A stretch of 64,000 nt of DNA from Candidatus Saccharimonadota bacterium (GCA_028286395.1 JAQBRS010000003.1:1-64000), one strand, 5' to 3'. Positions 48,840 through 59,048 are shown, counted from the stretch's first letter. Numbers and translations are program-made. Notes: a model not told the origin generated them from the sequence alone.

Positions 48840-49997
48840 TTGTTATCGCTATTAATGGGGATGGCAGAGAGGACAATCGATCGTATGAGCAATGGGCCAA
48901 CGCCTGCACGAATCAACTCTCCGGAAACACTTACCGCGACGAATACAGCACGCGTAAACTTTCCGCCTTCTAATCATGAGCCAACGATCTTCTTTATTAG
49001 CGCAGACAAGCCTGGCTTACGCTGGGACGGTGCGCCACTTCGTATCATTACGGGGGTGGAGCAACACACAGACGTTCACCCGTCTTCACAATTTCTTGAT
49101 CAGCCATTATTTACGGTTCAGGACGGTGCTATTGTCTCGGCAGGCAATCGACTTGTAAATGCGGATGACTGTGACCCTATCTTCCTTACGAATCTTGCGG
49201 ATAGGTTAGCGGACGGAGATATGCCGTATCCCGAAGAAATTCGAGGGACCGTCATTGAACATATACGAGCCGCATTCTTGAAAGAGGGAACACCCCGAAT
49301 GTTCCACGACAGCCTTACGCCTTATACGAACGTCGTATTCAAGGATGACGAACGACCCGAAACGTACCGCGTCACGGGTAAACTGTTTTTTGAGAGTATG
49401 GCAACAAAAAACGTTCTTGCCTTTGATATTCACGATCTACTTCATCACCCGGTACAGCTTGCCGCCTGGCCTGAACAGTTCGAGTTTATTAGCAGAGCAG
49501 GTGCTGTTGCGCACGCATTACCAAAAGAAGTTGAGTACGCAGCTCGATTGAAAAAACTTACTCAACTGACATGGCTAGCTGGGTTTGAAGAATCTTTGAT
49601 CACAATGGACGAACAACTAGTAAGCTTCGGATGCCTGAACTGGCTATCGCCATCTGAAACTCCTTTAGATAAGAAGCCCGATATACGAACATTATCTATC
49701 GAGGAACAAAAGATTGCCTATCGTTGGCATTACTTGGATGCACTAAAAGACATGTTTAGAATTCAGACGGCCAATTCAGAACAGTTTGGCGAAAACCTTG
49801 ATTGGTTAGAGAAGCTTGGTTACAGTATGGATGCTAAGCTTAAGGCGCTTGTTGATAGTGATCATCCTCGTCCCTTCGAAGACCTTGACTACTTCGATGC
49901 GCTGTCATTTCATATAACAACCCCTGCGTCGCCCGAAGAACTATTTGCAAACGCCATACGACTTATTGAAGAGGAGTTTCAGCGTGTACAAAGGTGA
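48840..49997 (+). CDS. Hypothetical protein, first gene of ALDH-LysRS operon (start uncertain: 48840/48858/48885)
   Basis: Long ORF overlapping downstream gene; -10-like TATAGT upstream. Confidence 0.75.
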   Translation: MLSLLMGMAERTIDRMSNGPTPARINSPETLTATNTARVNFPPSNHEPTIFFISADKPGLRWDGAPLRIITGVEQHTDVHPSSQFLDQPLFTVQDGAIVSAGNRLVNADDCDPIFLTNLADRLADGDMPYPEEIRGTVIEHIRAAFLKEGTPRMFHDSLTPYTNVVFKDDERPETYRVTGKLFFESMATKNVLAFDIHDLLHHPVQLAAWPEQFEFISRAGAVAHALPKEVEYAARLKKLTQLTWLAGFEESLITMDEQLVSFGCLNWLSPSETPLDKKPDIRTLSIEEQKIAYRWHYLDALKDMFRIQTANSEQFGENLDWLEKLGYSMDAKLKALVDSDHPRPFEDLDYFDALSFHITTPASPEELFANAIRLIEEEFQRVQR

Positions 49998-52914
49998 TGC
50001 GATAGAGTTTGCTTTAGTAAACAAGCAGTCTCTTAAGATTGCGAATACGATAAAAGCAAAAAAAGGTGAGTTGATCGCAGCGCTGACAAAATACGAGACA
50101 TATAAAACCGCTGAAGATGAAATAGAACGAACACTCGACCTATTGACGAGCCTTGGAGAGAACAAACTGTACTTCAAAGAAATAGTAGGTCCTGTCGCGG
50201 TATTTATGCCCAGCAATCAACCACTGTACTCACTTGCGTGTTTTGCAATTGTTCCCGCATTCATGTCAAAAAAAGTGAGCGTAAAACCACCAGAAATTAT
50301 GAATGGTTTTTATGAAGAAATGTTAGCGATTTTAGACATTAAGAATACTGTGCCAAATATTGAGTACATGAAACTTTCTCGAAAAGAATGCCTCAGTATT
50401 TTCACGGCTACAAAACTAGATAAGCACACAAACCGACGACACCCACTATACGAGGCGGTGATATTCACAGGGACTACACAAAATGCGGATAAGCTAAGAA
50501 AGAAGTTTCATAGTTCGACACTATTTATTACAAACGGATCTGGGCATAACCCGATTGTCGTTACTGAGTCAGCAGATACCGATAAAGCAGTCGCCGGCAT
50601 CATGAGCGTACGCACGTATAATCAAGGGCAAGATTGTGCTGCGCCCAACTCAGTACTCGTGCATGCATCCGTCTACGATACTGTCCTCGAGCAACTCAGA
50701 AAAGCTATTGCTGCACTAAAAGTAGGGGAATACAGTTCACCTGAAACCGATATAGGCCCGATTAGCAGACCCGAAACACTATCTGCCGTAAAAGACTTCC
50801 TTTTAAGAAACAGCGTATACATCGACGAGACAACCGATGGCATTATTCGTGCACGCACCTTGATTATCGAACCAACAATAGTCACAAAACCTCTCAAGGA
50901 TGGCGCAAATTTCGAAGAACTATTCGCTCCAGTGTTTGTCATACAAAAATATGAAGATGATACTGATTTAAATAATTACTTCGAAGATAAACAGTATGCG
51001 GACAACGAAATGTATACCACTGTTTACGGAGCGAGCACCTACGTGACCAATTTTGTCACTAGAAAAGAAATGATCATTCATGATACCGATTTACATGCGC
51101 CAGGTATTGAGCGCGGCGTTAAGCCTTATGGTGGCTACGGACGTGGGGCATCGTGTATTAGTAAAGACGGCAGTATCGTTAGTTGTCCAACATTGCCACA
51201 AAGAGACCTATTCGAATATCTTGTTTTAAAAAAGAAAATCGATCCAGGCGAAAAACGTAGTGAAAAGAAACCTGACTTTCAAAAATCAAATCGAAGTATT
51301 CTCAAAAAAAATATGCACTGGAGTGAACGTCTCGCAGATCGTGTCATTAAGCAATTCCCGGATCAAGCCGTGTACACTTGTGCCGCCGGGATTAGTCCAT
51401 CTGGTGTTGTTCACTTTGGTAACTTTAGAGACCTGTTTACATCGCATGTCGTCTCGGAATCACTTATCAAGAAAGGCAAGAAAACAAGGCTTGTACTATA
51501 TTGGGATGACTTTGATAGTTTCAGAGAAGTACCCGCAGATATTGATCCAACTTTCGAAAAATATATAGGAATGCCCTATAGCCAAATTCCTTCTCCGGAT
51601 GGTACGTATGCGTCATATGCAGAAAAGTTTGAAAAAGAGTTTGAAGCCAGCATCAAAGACATGGGTATCGAAACCGAATATGTCTATCAAACAGTCGAAT
51701 ACAAATCGGGTACCTACGATGACCTTATCATCCATAGCCTCAAGAATCGGAAAGCTATCGCCGATATCCTTCTATCGTTCATGTCAGAACAAGCCAAAAT
51801 TGAAAAAAGCATCGATGACGCAACATATAGAGAAGACTACTATCCTATCGTCCTTTACTCACGATTTACGGGCAAAGATAACACAAGGATCTTGGGCTAC
51901 GATGGCACATCAATTATTACTTACAAATGTTTCGATACGGGTAAAACCGAGTCAGTTGATATAACGAAAGATCATATCGTAAAACTTTCGTGGAAGATTG
52001 ACTGGGCAATGCGTTGGAGCAAAGATCGTATTGCCTTTGAACCTGCTGGATCGGATCATGCTTCTCCAGGAGGTAGTTTTGATACTTCAAGTACTATTGC
52101 GACAAAAATATTTAGTTCAATTCCACCAGTACTCGAAGAATATAAGTTTGTCGGTATTCAGGGTGTTGGTGGTAAAATGTCTAGCGTGAAAGGTGGTGTT
52201 GTTTCGCTTAATAACTTACTCGATATATACACTCCGGAGATGCTGAAGTGGCTGTACGCAGACAAGCCTCCAGCGCATTCATTTGAGCTTTCTTTCGGTA
52301 AAGATATATTCAGGCAGTACGATGAGTTTGATAAGGCTACAGCAGGTCTTAATAGCGGTACGATCGACAATGCGCTTATCACCGCATTAGATTTATCGGG
52401 CGTAGCGGCATCAAGTACCCACGCACCTATTTCCTTCAGACAACTTTTAGGATTAGGTCAAATAGTCCAGTGGGATAAGAAAAAGCTAAAAACAATCCTC
52501 GATAATCAAGAGCTAGTATTTGATTCTAAGCTTATCGACACAAGACTGGCGCGAACAAGAGCTTGGCTAGAACGATATAACGAAGACGAGGCGATTACTA
52601 TCCAGTCTGACTTTAATCACGACTATGTCTCGTGTATGACTGTTGAACAAATTGCACTAGTGAACCACCTCTATGAGTATCTTGCAGATAATAAAACTAC
52701 GTCTATTGATGAAATCAATGTTGCGATCTATGACATTCCCAAGGTAGAGGGAATCGGCATGAACGAACTAAAAACTCGACAAAAAGCCTTTTTTAAAGAT
52801 ATCTATAATTTACTCATCAATGATACTACCGGCCCAAGATTATCAACGTTCTTATGGGCCGCAAACCGCAAGAAAGTGCTACAACTTCTTGATATTAAGG
52901 AGTACTCGTCATGA
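49984..52914 (+). CDS. Fusion: aldehyde-dehydrogenase-superfamily domain + class I lysyl-tRNA synthetase (GTG 49984 with SD GAGGAG preferred over TTG 49945)
   Basis: ALDH: VGPVAVFMPSNQPL, IFTGTTQNADKL, NQGQDCAAPNSVLV, EELFAPVFV. LysRS-I: CAAGISPSGVVHFGNFRD (HIGH-type), DWAMRWSKDRIAFEPAGSDHASPGGSFDTS, GVGGKMSSVKGGVVSLNNLLDIYTPEMLKWLYA. Confidence 0.92.
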   Translation: MYKGDAIEFALVNKQSLKIANTIKAKKGELIAALTKYETYKTAEDEIERTLDLLTSLGENKLYFKEIVGPVAVFMPSNQPLYSLACFAIVPAFMSKKVSVKPPEIMNGFYEEMLAILDIKNTVPNIEYMKLSRKECLSIFTATKLDKHTNRRHPLYEAVIFTGTTQNADKLRKKFHSSTLFITNGSGHNPIVVTESADTDKAVAGIMSVRTYNQGQDCAAPNSVLVHASVYDTVLEQLRKAIAALKVGEYSSPETDIGPISRPETLSAVKDFLLRNSVYIDETTDGIIRARTLIIEPTIVTKPLKDGANFEELFAPVFVIQKYEDDTDLNNYFEDKQYADNEMYTTVYGASTYVTNFVTRKEMIIHDTDLHAPGIERGVKPYGGYGRGASCISKDGSIVSCPTLPQRDLFEYLVLKKKIDPGEKRSEKKPDFQKSNRSILKKNMHWSERLADRVIKQFPDQAVYTCAAGISPSGVVHFGNFRDLFTSHVVSESLIKKGKKTRLVLYWDDFDSFREVPADIDPTFEKYIGMPYSQIPSPDGTYASYAEKFEKEFEASIKDMGIETEYVYQTVEYKSGTYDDLIIHSLKNRKAIADILLSFMSEQAKIEKSIDDATYREDYYPIVLYSRFTGKDNTRILGYDGTSIITYKCFDTGKTESVDITKDHIVKLSWKIDWAMRWSKDRIAFEPAGSDHASPGGSFDTSSTIATKIFSSIPPVLEEYKFVGIQGVGGKMSSVKGGVVSLNNLLDIYTPEMLKWLYADKPPAHSFELSFGKDIFRQYDEFDKATAGLNSGTIDNALITALDLSGVAASSTHAPISFRQLLGLGQIVQWDKKKLKTILDNQELVFDSKLIDTRLARTRAWLERYNEDEAITIQSDFNHDYVSCMTVEQIALVNHLYEYLADNKTTSIDEINVAIYDIPKVEGIGMNELKTRQKAFFKDIYNLLINDTTGPRLSTFLWAANRKKVLQLLDIKEYSS

Positions 52915-53486
52915 TAGGTGGCATTGAAGACCGTCACAAACAGCAAATACATGATGCTATTAACGATATCTATGGCTCTACGAACATAGAGGCGGCATTT
53001 ATCACCGGAAGTGTTGCAGCAGCGAAAGCAAGACCTGATAGCGATGTGGATATATTCGTCTGTCACGGTGACGCAATCGATTCACCTGAAGATAAAAAAC
53101 AAAAATTCACTGATTTCTATTTTGATCTTCATGCGCAACTGGGTCGAGAACCAGACCCAATTTCACCCGGTGAGGTATTGTCACTTTCTGGCCTTACCTT
53201 GGCGACACGGAGAATACAAAATGTTATGCCAAGCACGGTATTATATGAGCGCGACGATTTTGATGCAATCTGTTGGGCTGGCATGCTAGTAAGTAAGCGA
53301 GACATATTGATGCCATATTCCGAACATATGGAATCACTACGAAAAATATCTCGATTGGTCGTTTATAAATGGGCATCCGCCCTCACGGTCGGTGAATCAC
53401 TGACAGAAGAAGCAGGTGAGTATTCGGACGTCGACAAGGTCCTACGTAGAACAATTAGTAGCCCTGGCTACTATGATGCACACTAA
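52911..53486 (+). CDS. Minimal nucleotidyltransferase (MNT/pol-beta superfamily)
   Basis: AAFITGSVAAAKARPDSDVDIFV (GSxAx..DxD); ATGA overlap with fusion gene. Confidence 0.85.
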   Translation: MIGGIEDRHKQQIHDAINDIYGSTNIEAAFITGSVAAAKARPDSDVDIFVCHGDAIDSPEDKKQKFTDFYFDLHAQLGREPDPISPGEVLSLSGLTLATRRIQNVMPSTVLYERDDFDAICWAGMLVSKRDILMPYSEHMESLRKISRLVVYKWASALTVGESLTEEAGEYSDVDKVLRRTISSPGYYDAH

Positions 53487-54553
53487 AAGTTAAATTCTCT
53501 TTGTGCATTGTCGTGAAATATGGCTTGAACATGCGCGTCTACTTTTCTTGCCGAAACAAGGCCACGGATTGCAACCAAAAGTGCGTCTTCTTGCTGTAGC
53601 TCACAGTACATAAGGTTTTCTGGTAAAAGATGCTTATAGGCATCATACTCTTGCGGGTCTACCCAATGATAAGGATAGTCCGTTAAAAGACGCGGGCCTT
53701 TGACGGGATTAACATATGTAAATTCTCGTAGTAAATTTAGTGGTTCATCTGAGCCATATAACACTCTCTGAGGCCCAAGATGCGCCAGTGTCGCCCGTAT
53801 GATTGCACTATTCGTCACGCCAGATGTATCAACAGTGATGTTCTTATAGCCGGCAATCTCTGCCATTGTGGTGTCGAAATCAGTGGGTAGAGTCCATGTA
53901 ACTCCAGCGTGCGCAAGCATAATCCTCAAATTTGGGTAATCCTGTACAAGCATTCGTATCTCGTCCATCGACTTCGATACGGTCTTCGGCAAGTGCAATA
54001 TGATCGGCACAGCAACTTTTTCAGCTATTTCTAGCACTTGGGGAGGGAAGTATTCGTATAAATTTTTCTTTTCTTCAGCAGTAGAGCAGTAATACATTTT
54101 TAAAGCGGAATATTTTCCAGACAGTAATTCTTCTCTGGTATATTCAATCTCTTCATCATTTTCAGATACACCGAACAGCGCAACCCTGTCCTGAACGGGT
54201 GATTGCTCGATCAAGTAGTCATTTACCGCCTTGTGGTCTATTCCTCTGAATGCGTGAGCAAAACGTAACTTTCGTACACTCATACCTGGATGTAGCAGTG
54301 CGTCTATTTGTTGTGACTGTTCGATTGTCGTTTCTGGAAATGTACTTGCCGACTTATCTAAGATAGTTTGGGCCTTAGTGATATCAAAATGATCCTCTTC
54401 ACTTGCATGGACATGTGCATCAATGATAGACGAAGGAAGTTCCTTATTAAGTTCGTCTATAAATGCGACCTCGTAGTCCATCGGCTTCATACTATGCGCA
54501 AAATATGCAGCAAAATCAGGAGATGGTAATTGTTCCACTGTACTCATAATCAT
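53483..54553 (-). CDS. Amidohydrolase (amidohydrolase_2 / metal-dependent TIM-barrel hydrolase)
   Basis: IDAHVHASEEDHFD; IILHLPKT; IMLAHAGVTW; VLYGSDEPL. Confidence 0.85.
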   Translation of the reverse strand: MIMSTVEQLPSPDFAAYFAHSMKPMDYEVAFIDELNKELPSSIIDAHVHASEEDHFDITKAQTILDKSASTFPETTIEQSQQIDALLHPGMSVRKLRFAHAFRGIDHKAVNDYLIEQSPVQDRVALFGVSENDEEIEYTREELLSGKYSALKMYYCSTAEEKKNLYEYFPPQVLEIAEKVAVPIILHLPKTVSKSMDEIRMLVQDYPNLRIMLAHAGVTWTLPTDFDTTMAEIAGYKNITVDTSGVTNSAIIRATLAHLGPQRVLYGSDEPLNLLREFTYVNPVKGPRLLTDYPYHWVDPQEYDAYKHLLPENLMYCELQQEDALLVAIRGLVSARKVDAHVQAIFHDNAQREFNF

Positions 54554-54652
54554 TAATATACGACATTATTTATTGATCTGCAAAAACAGTTTATAAATAA
54601 TAACTGCTCGTGCTTGCTAAACCACAACCTACCACCGATAATATACATACAT

Positions 54653-55969
54653 ATGAGCACCCAGCAGATACCATCCGGAGAACTGCAAACAGGTAAAAAC
54701 CTTCTTTCTTACCTAAGTCCTGAAGAAAAACACAAATTAGTCGGTAGTTTTGTCATTGAAGATTTCTGGGATACTTTCAATGAAGAGAACAGCGACCCGA
54801 TTGACAGGTTTAGACAACTTGCAAAAGAATCTATCCCAGAATTCATTGAAGCGTACCAAGATGTCTGGGATTATGTAGTCGACATAAATGAACTCGATGA
54901 TACTTTCTTAACTGAGAGTATTGAAAAGAATACAGTATTTAACGGGCTGAGTCTTGAAGAACTACAGATCGCAGGTAACCTCTTGAGTCTATCTCTCTAC
55001 TCTGAGCTTGAAAAAGACTGTCTCATGGCACTCAACAAGACCATTCTTGGTGAGCTTACTGACGGCTTAAGAGCAAAGTACGGTTTTAGTGATGACGAAT
55101 ACCAGTTACTCATGACGCCATCCTTTGAAACCTTCTTTACGAAGTATCACTTTGATCACCTTGAATATGCGATTAATGAAGATCCTGAATCAAAAGCCGA
55201 ACAAAGAGAAGCGTTAATACGTAACTTCCATGCTAATGACCCCGCATTATTCGAACTAAGATTTGCAGATATGCATTTCCCAGTTGTCGACAACATGGGA
55301 GAGATGCTTGCAATGCAAAAAGGTATGCTTGCACAAAGGGCCGCGAAAAAAGTAGCATTCATTGGCGAAAGAGAAGATCTTACCGCATTCGAGAAACTGC
55401 TTGAATATGATAATTTTCTAGACTTTGAGTATCGATACAACCTGGAAGCTTGTCCAGAGTATTATCTCAGAAAGAAGCTATTTGCCGCCTGCCAAGAAAA
55501 CGGCATATTCACAGACCTTACCAGCCCTATGGCGTTGAAAGACCCTGAGTTCATTGACGGCGTTAATAAATTGATCAATATACGATCGACAAAATATATT
55601 ATCGATGCTCATCCAACACTCGACACCGATGAAGTTAGTATCGATGGCTCAAAAGAAACAATCTTGAAATATCTAAAAAAAGGTTCACCCGTACTCGCTC
55701 GACGAAAAGGACAAGATCAATCAGATGAAGTCATCACAATCGTTGGATATGAGAATAAAAGTATCATCGCCAAGAACAGTGACGATCAGTATTCTGAATT
55801 GAGCGATACGGAACTTGCATCTTACCAGTTATTCTCTGCTTTACAGAAGTACGATGAGCTGGTGACAGAAGGCTTAAAAGCTTCGATTAGAGTATTTAAC
55901 AAACGTACTCCGTACCTCAACCGCGCGGACTACGAACATGGCTTTCAGGTTTTGCCTTTAGCAAGTTAG
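54653..55969 (+). CDS. Hypothetical protein, ~438 aa (ATG 54653)
   Basis: Long ORF; segment KYGFSDDEYQLLMTPSFETFF loosely resembles linker of PEP-mobile-domain proteins. Confidence 0.75.
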   Translation: MSTQQIPSGELQTGKNLLSYLSPEEKHKLVGSFVIEDFWDTFNEENSDPIDRFRQLAKESIPEFIEAYQDVWDYVVDINELDDTFLTESIEKNTVFNGLSLEELQIAGNLLSLSLYSELEKDCLMALNKTILGELTDGLRAKYGFSDDEYQLLMTPSFETFFTKYHFDHLEYAINEDPESKAEQREALIRNFHANDPALFELRFADMHFPVVDNMGEMLAMQKGMLAQRAAKKVAFIGEREDLTAFEKLLEYDNFLDFEYRYNLEACPEYYLRKKLFAACQENGIFTDLTSPMALKDPEFIDGVNKLINIRSTKYIIDAHPTLDTDEVSIDGSKETILKYLKKGSPVLARRKGQDQSDEVITIVGYENKSIIAKNSDDQYSELSDTELASYQLFSALQKYDELVTEGLKASIRVFNKRTPYLNRADYEHGFQVLPLAS

Positions 55970-56022
55970 CCTTCTTCAGAAGACTAAGTGCTATAATCAA
56001 GCCATAAATAAGGAGTCAATCA

Positions 56023-56436
56023 ATGATTGAGTTTAGTGGTCTTAATATCTGGGCAGTTCTCGTCGCATGGGTCATTAGTGTCGTTCTCGGTTCATTTTGG
56101 TATTCCCCAGCCGGGTTTGGCAAACTGTGGTCTAAATTAAGTAGTGTCGACATGATGAAGACACCAAAAGACGAGGCAACGCGTGCGATTCTCTTTGTTG
56201 TCATCGCAAGTCTATTACAAGCATTGGCGCTCGGACTTGTCCTAAATAGCCTTCACGTCAGTGGCATGGATCAAGGAATTGTCGCATCACTTGTCTTGTG
56301 GTTTGGATTTACAGCCCTTACGACAGTCGGAAATACACTGTATCAACGTCAAAGTTGGAAGTTTTGGTGGCTAAACGCCAGCTTCTTCTTGATCGTTATG
56401 GTCATTAACGGTATTATTCTTTCCGTCTGGAAGTAA
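56023..56436 (+). CDS. DUF1761-like membrane protein
   Basis: VAWVISVVLGSFWYSPAGFGKLW; SD AAGGAG. Confidence 0.8.
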   Translation: MIEFSGLNIWAVLVAWVISVVLGSFWYSPAGFGKLWSKLSSVDMMKTPKDEATRAILFVVIASLLQALALGLVLNSLHVSGMDQGIVASLVLWFGFTALTTVGNTLYQRQSWKFWWLNASFFLIVMVINGIILSVWK

Positions 56437-56438
56437 GC

Positions 56439-56831
56439 TTATTGAACTGCAATAAGTTCAATGTCAAAGACGAGGTCACTATTAGGCCCGATTGTTGATG
56501 AGGCACGGCGCTGGCCATACGCTAAATCAGAGGGGATGACGAGACGACGCGTCCCGCCAACTTTCATGCCAGGAACGCCTTGTGTCCAACCATCAATCAC
56601 TTGATTAAGTCCAAAGGTCGCAGGACGTCCTGAGTCGAGACTACTTTCAAAGATAGTACCGTCAGTGACAAGTGCGCCCGTATAGTGGGCGGTAATCGTT
56701 GCATCAGCAGGGACTTCTTCACCCTCGCCAACGACAAGATCGATAATCTCTAGTTCTGTTACTTTGCTTTTTTTGCCTAACGGGGTGAAGTCTTGTAGGG
56801 TTGTACCCTTCAATTTTTGGAAATTACTCAT
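56439..56831 (-). CDS. FKBP-type peptidyl-prolyl isomerase (ATG 56831)
   Basis: ITAHYTGALVTDGTIFESSLDSGRPATFGLNQVIDGWTQGVPGMKVGGTRRLVIPSDLAYG. Confidence 0.95.
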   Translation of the reverse strand: MSNFQKLKGTTLQDFTPLGKKSKVTELEIIDLVVGEGEEVPADATITAHYTGALVTDGTIFESSLDSGRPATFGLNQVIDGWTQGVPGMKVGGTRRLVIPSDLAYGQRRASSTIGPNSDLVFDIELIAVQ

Positions 56832-56882
56832 ACCTCCATTGTAGCAAGGTATGGATATAAAGATGAGGCGTATACTGAAACT

Positions 56883-58235
56883 ATGAAAACTCGCCAACGA
56901 CTGATCCTGCTTATTGCCATCCTTGCGTCGTTCGTTGCCTTCCTAGACGGCTCGGTTGTCGGTGTTGCGCTTCCTCAGATGAGCGAACAACTTGGTGGGG
57001 GATTGCTCATTCAGCAGTGGGTGAATGATGCCTACTTGATTACTCTCGGAACATTGATTCTTGCAGCGGGATCTCTTTCGGATATATTTGGGCGTAAAAA
57101 GATTATCACGATTGGGCTCATCGGCTTTCTTGTAACATCGCTTCTATGTGCCATTGCGCCAACTGGTGAAATATTAATTATTTCAAGAGGGCTACAGGGG
57201 ATTGCGGGCGCACTCTTGGTACCAAGTTCACTTGCACTGATCATTAGCGCGTTTACAGGTAAAGAGCAGTCAAAGGCAATCGGTCAATGGACGGCATGGA
57301 CAGGAATTGCCTTTATCGTTGGTCCACTTGTTGGTGGCTTATTAGTTGACCTTCTATCATGGCGATGGGTATTCATTATCAATATTATTCCGATTTCTGT
57401 CGCGCTTATCCTTCTGAAACGACTCGAGTTTGAAGAAGAAATGAAGATACGAAAACGCGTGGACATGACAGGAATTGTACTTGGTGCGGTCGGCCTTGGT
57501 GGGATTGTCTATGCGCTTATTGAACAAGGCCATTACGGATGGCGGAGTCCTATCATTTGGGGGAGCTTCGCCGTAGGTCTGTTATCAATGATCACGTTTA
57601 TCATCCATGAACGTCGAACGAAAGAGCCAATGCTTCCACTTGAGCTGTTCAGTGTTCGAAACTTCAGTGTCGGCAACTTTGCGACGCTCATGATCTACGC
57701 CGCACTTTCGCTACAAGGTTTCTTGATGGTTATATTTTTACAGCAGGTGGCTGGATACCCGGCAACCATCGCAGGACTCGTATCACTACCGATTACATTC
57801 ATTATGTTTTTCTTGTCATCGCGATTCGGTGCTTTATCGGGAAAGTACGGCCCACGACTATTCATGGGTGTCGGACCGATCATCGCAGGGCTTGGCACGT
57901 TATATATGCTAAACGTAAAGCTTCCGACTGACTACTGGACACAGCTCTTGCCAGGGATTATCTTGTTCGGACTCGGGCTTTCCGTTACTGTTGCGCCTCT
58001 TACGTCCGCAATTCTTGGGTCTATTAAATCATCTCAAGCCGGGATAGGGTCTGCGGTGAATAATGCCGTTGCCCGAATCGCAGGACTCTTATCGATTGCG
58101 GTTATCGGCATCTTTGTCGGGACAAGCGTGACATTAGATGGCTTCCATATCGGCATTCTGCTTTGTTCCGCACTCCTTATCATTGGTGGTATTATCTCTG
58201 CGATTGGCATTCAAAACCCCAAGAAAGGTGAGTAG
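56883..58235 (+). CDS. MFS transporter, DHA2/EmrB-QacA type (ATG 56883)
   Basis: FLDGSVVGVALPQM; WVNDAYLITLGTLILAAGSLSDIFGRKK; 14-TM-like. Confidence 0.93.
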   Translation: MKTRQRLILLIAILASFVAFLDGSVVGVALPQMSEQLGGGLLIQQWVNDAYLITLGTLILAAGSLSDIFGRKKIITIGLIGFLVTSLLCAIAPTGEILIISRGLQGIAGALLVPSSLALIISAFTGKEQSKAIGQWTAWTGIAFIVGPLVGGLLVDLLSWRWVFIINIIPISVALILLKRLEFEEEMKIRKRVDMTGIVLGAVGLGGIVYALIEQGHYGWRSPIIWGSFAVGLLSMITFIIHERRTKEPMLPLELFSVRNFSVGNFATLMIYAALSLQGFLMVIFLQQVAGYPATIAGLVSLPITFIMFFLSSRFGALSGKYGPRLFMGVGPIIAGLGTLYMLNVKLPTDYWTQLLPGIILFGLGLSVTVAPLTSAILGSIKSSQAGIGSAVNNAVARIAGLLSIAVIGIFVGTSVTLDGFHIGILLCSALLIIGGIISAIGIQNPKKGE

Positions 58236-58238
58236 CGT

Positions 58239-59006
58239 ATGAAGAACGCACACAGATCCGCACTCTCACGTTTCATACGCTGGAATAATATTTCACTTCC
58301 AACCAGGCAACCTGACATTCAACTTCTCACAGGACTTGCTGCAACGGCAGCAGCACTACTTATCATCAGTGAGTTCTTAATTAAGCTGTTGATGGGCTCA
58401 CGACCAGGCCTGGATCAAAGTGAGGCACTGATTGCATACATGGTACAGAATACGACACCAACCATCGTCGTGATTATCATCGACACAACGCTCATGGCCT
58501 GCCTTATCATTTTCTTCGCTTGTTTCCGTCAACTGATCGTCCGAGCACGGCACGACTTAAACTGGCTTGTCGACATCGCATTTGGAGCAAGCCTTGTGTT
58601 CGTTGCCGTCACACTTGTTGGCGACTCGATGGACGCAGGAACCGTCCTTGATACGGTTAGGCTCACTCCTGACGCATCGGTCATACGAGCGCTTACTGAA
58701 GGCCACATGTTGCTGTTTGGTACTATCGGTTGTGTCCTCACGTCACTTATTACTGCAATTTTTGCCTATGCAACATTTGCATCAGGAGCAGTGCCGAAAT
58801 GGACAGGCTGGATTGCCTATGTCGTTGCACTCCTTAACATTCTGGCAATCCCAACCGCCTTTGGCGGAACGAGTGCGACGTCGTTTTTCTCGGCCGGCGG
58901 AGCGGGTGTTGCACTGTTTGCGATCTTTCCGTTTCTTGCCTGGGTCATCGCCGTTGGCATCGTTACCTTCGGGAGCAAATATAACACCCCGATCTCTCAC
59001 TTTTAA
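58239..59006 (+). CDS. DUF4386-like membrane protein
   Basis: Hydrophobic segments; co-directional, 3 nt after MFS gene. Confidence 0.7.
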   Translation: MKNAHRSALSRFIRWNNISLPTRQPDIQLLTGLAATAAALLIISEFLIKLLMGSRPGLDQSEALIAYMVQNTTPTIVVIIIDTTLMACLIIFFACFRQLIVRARHDLNWLVDIAFGASLVFVAVTLVGDSMDAGTVLDTVRLTPDASVIRALTEGHMLLFGTIGCVLTSLITAIFAYATFASGAVPKWTGWIAYVVALLNILAIPTAFGGTSATSFFSAGGAGVALFAIFPFLAWVIAVGIVTFGSKYNTPISHF

Positions 59007-59048
59007 GCGCTAGCCTTTCTCCGTTAAAAAGCTTATACTTATGGCAAT

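Noticed and set aside
54653-55969. Assigning the 438-aa protein as a PEP-utilising enzyme fragment
   Set aside because: Only one short stretch is reminiscent; no catalytic motif found, so left as hypothetical.
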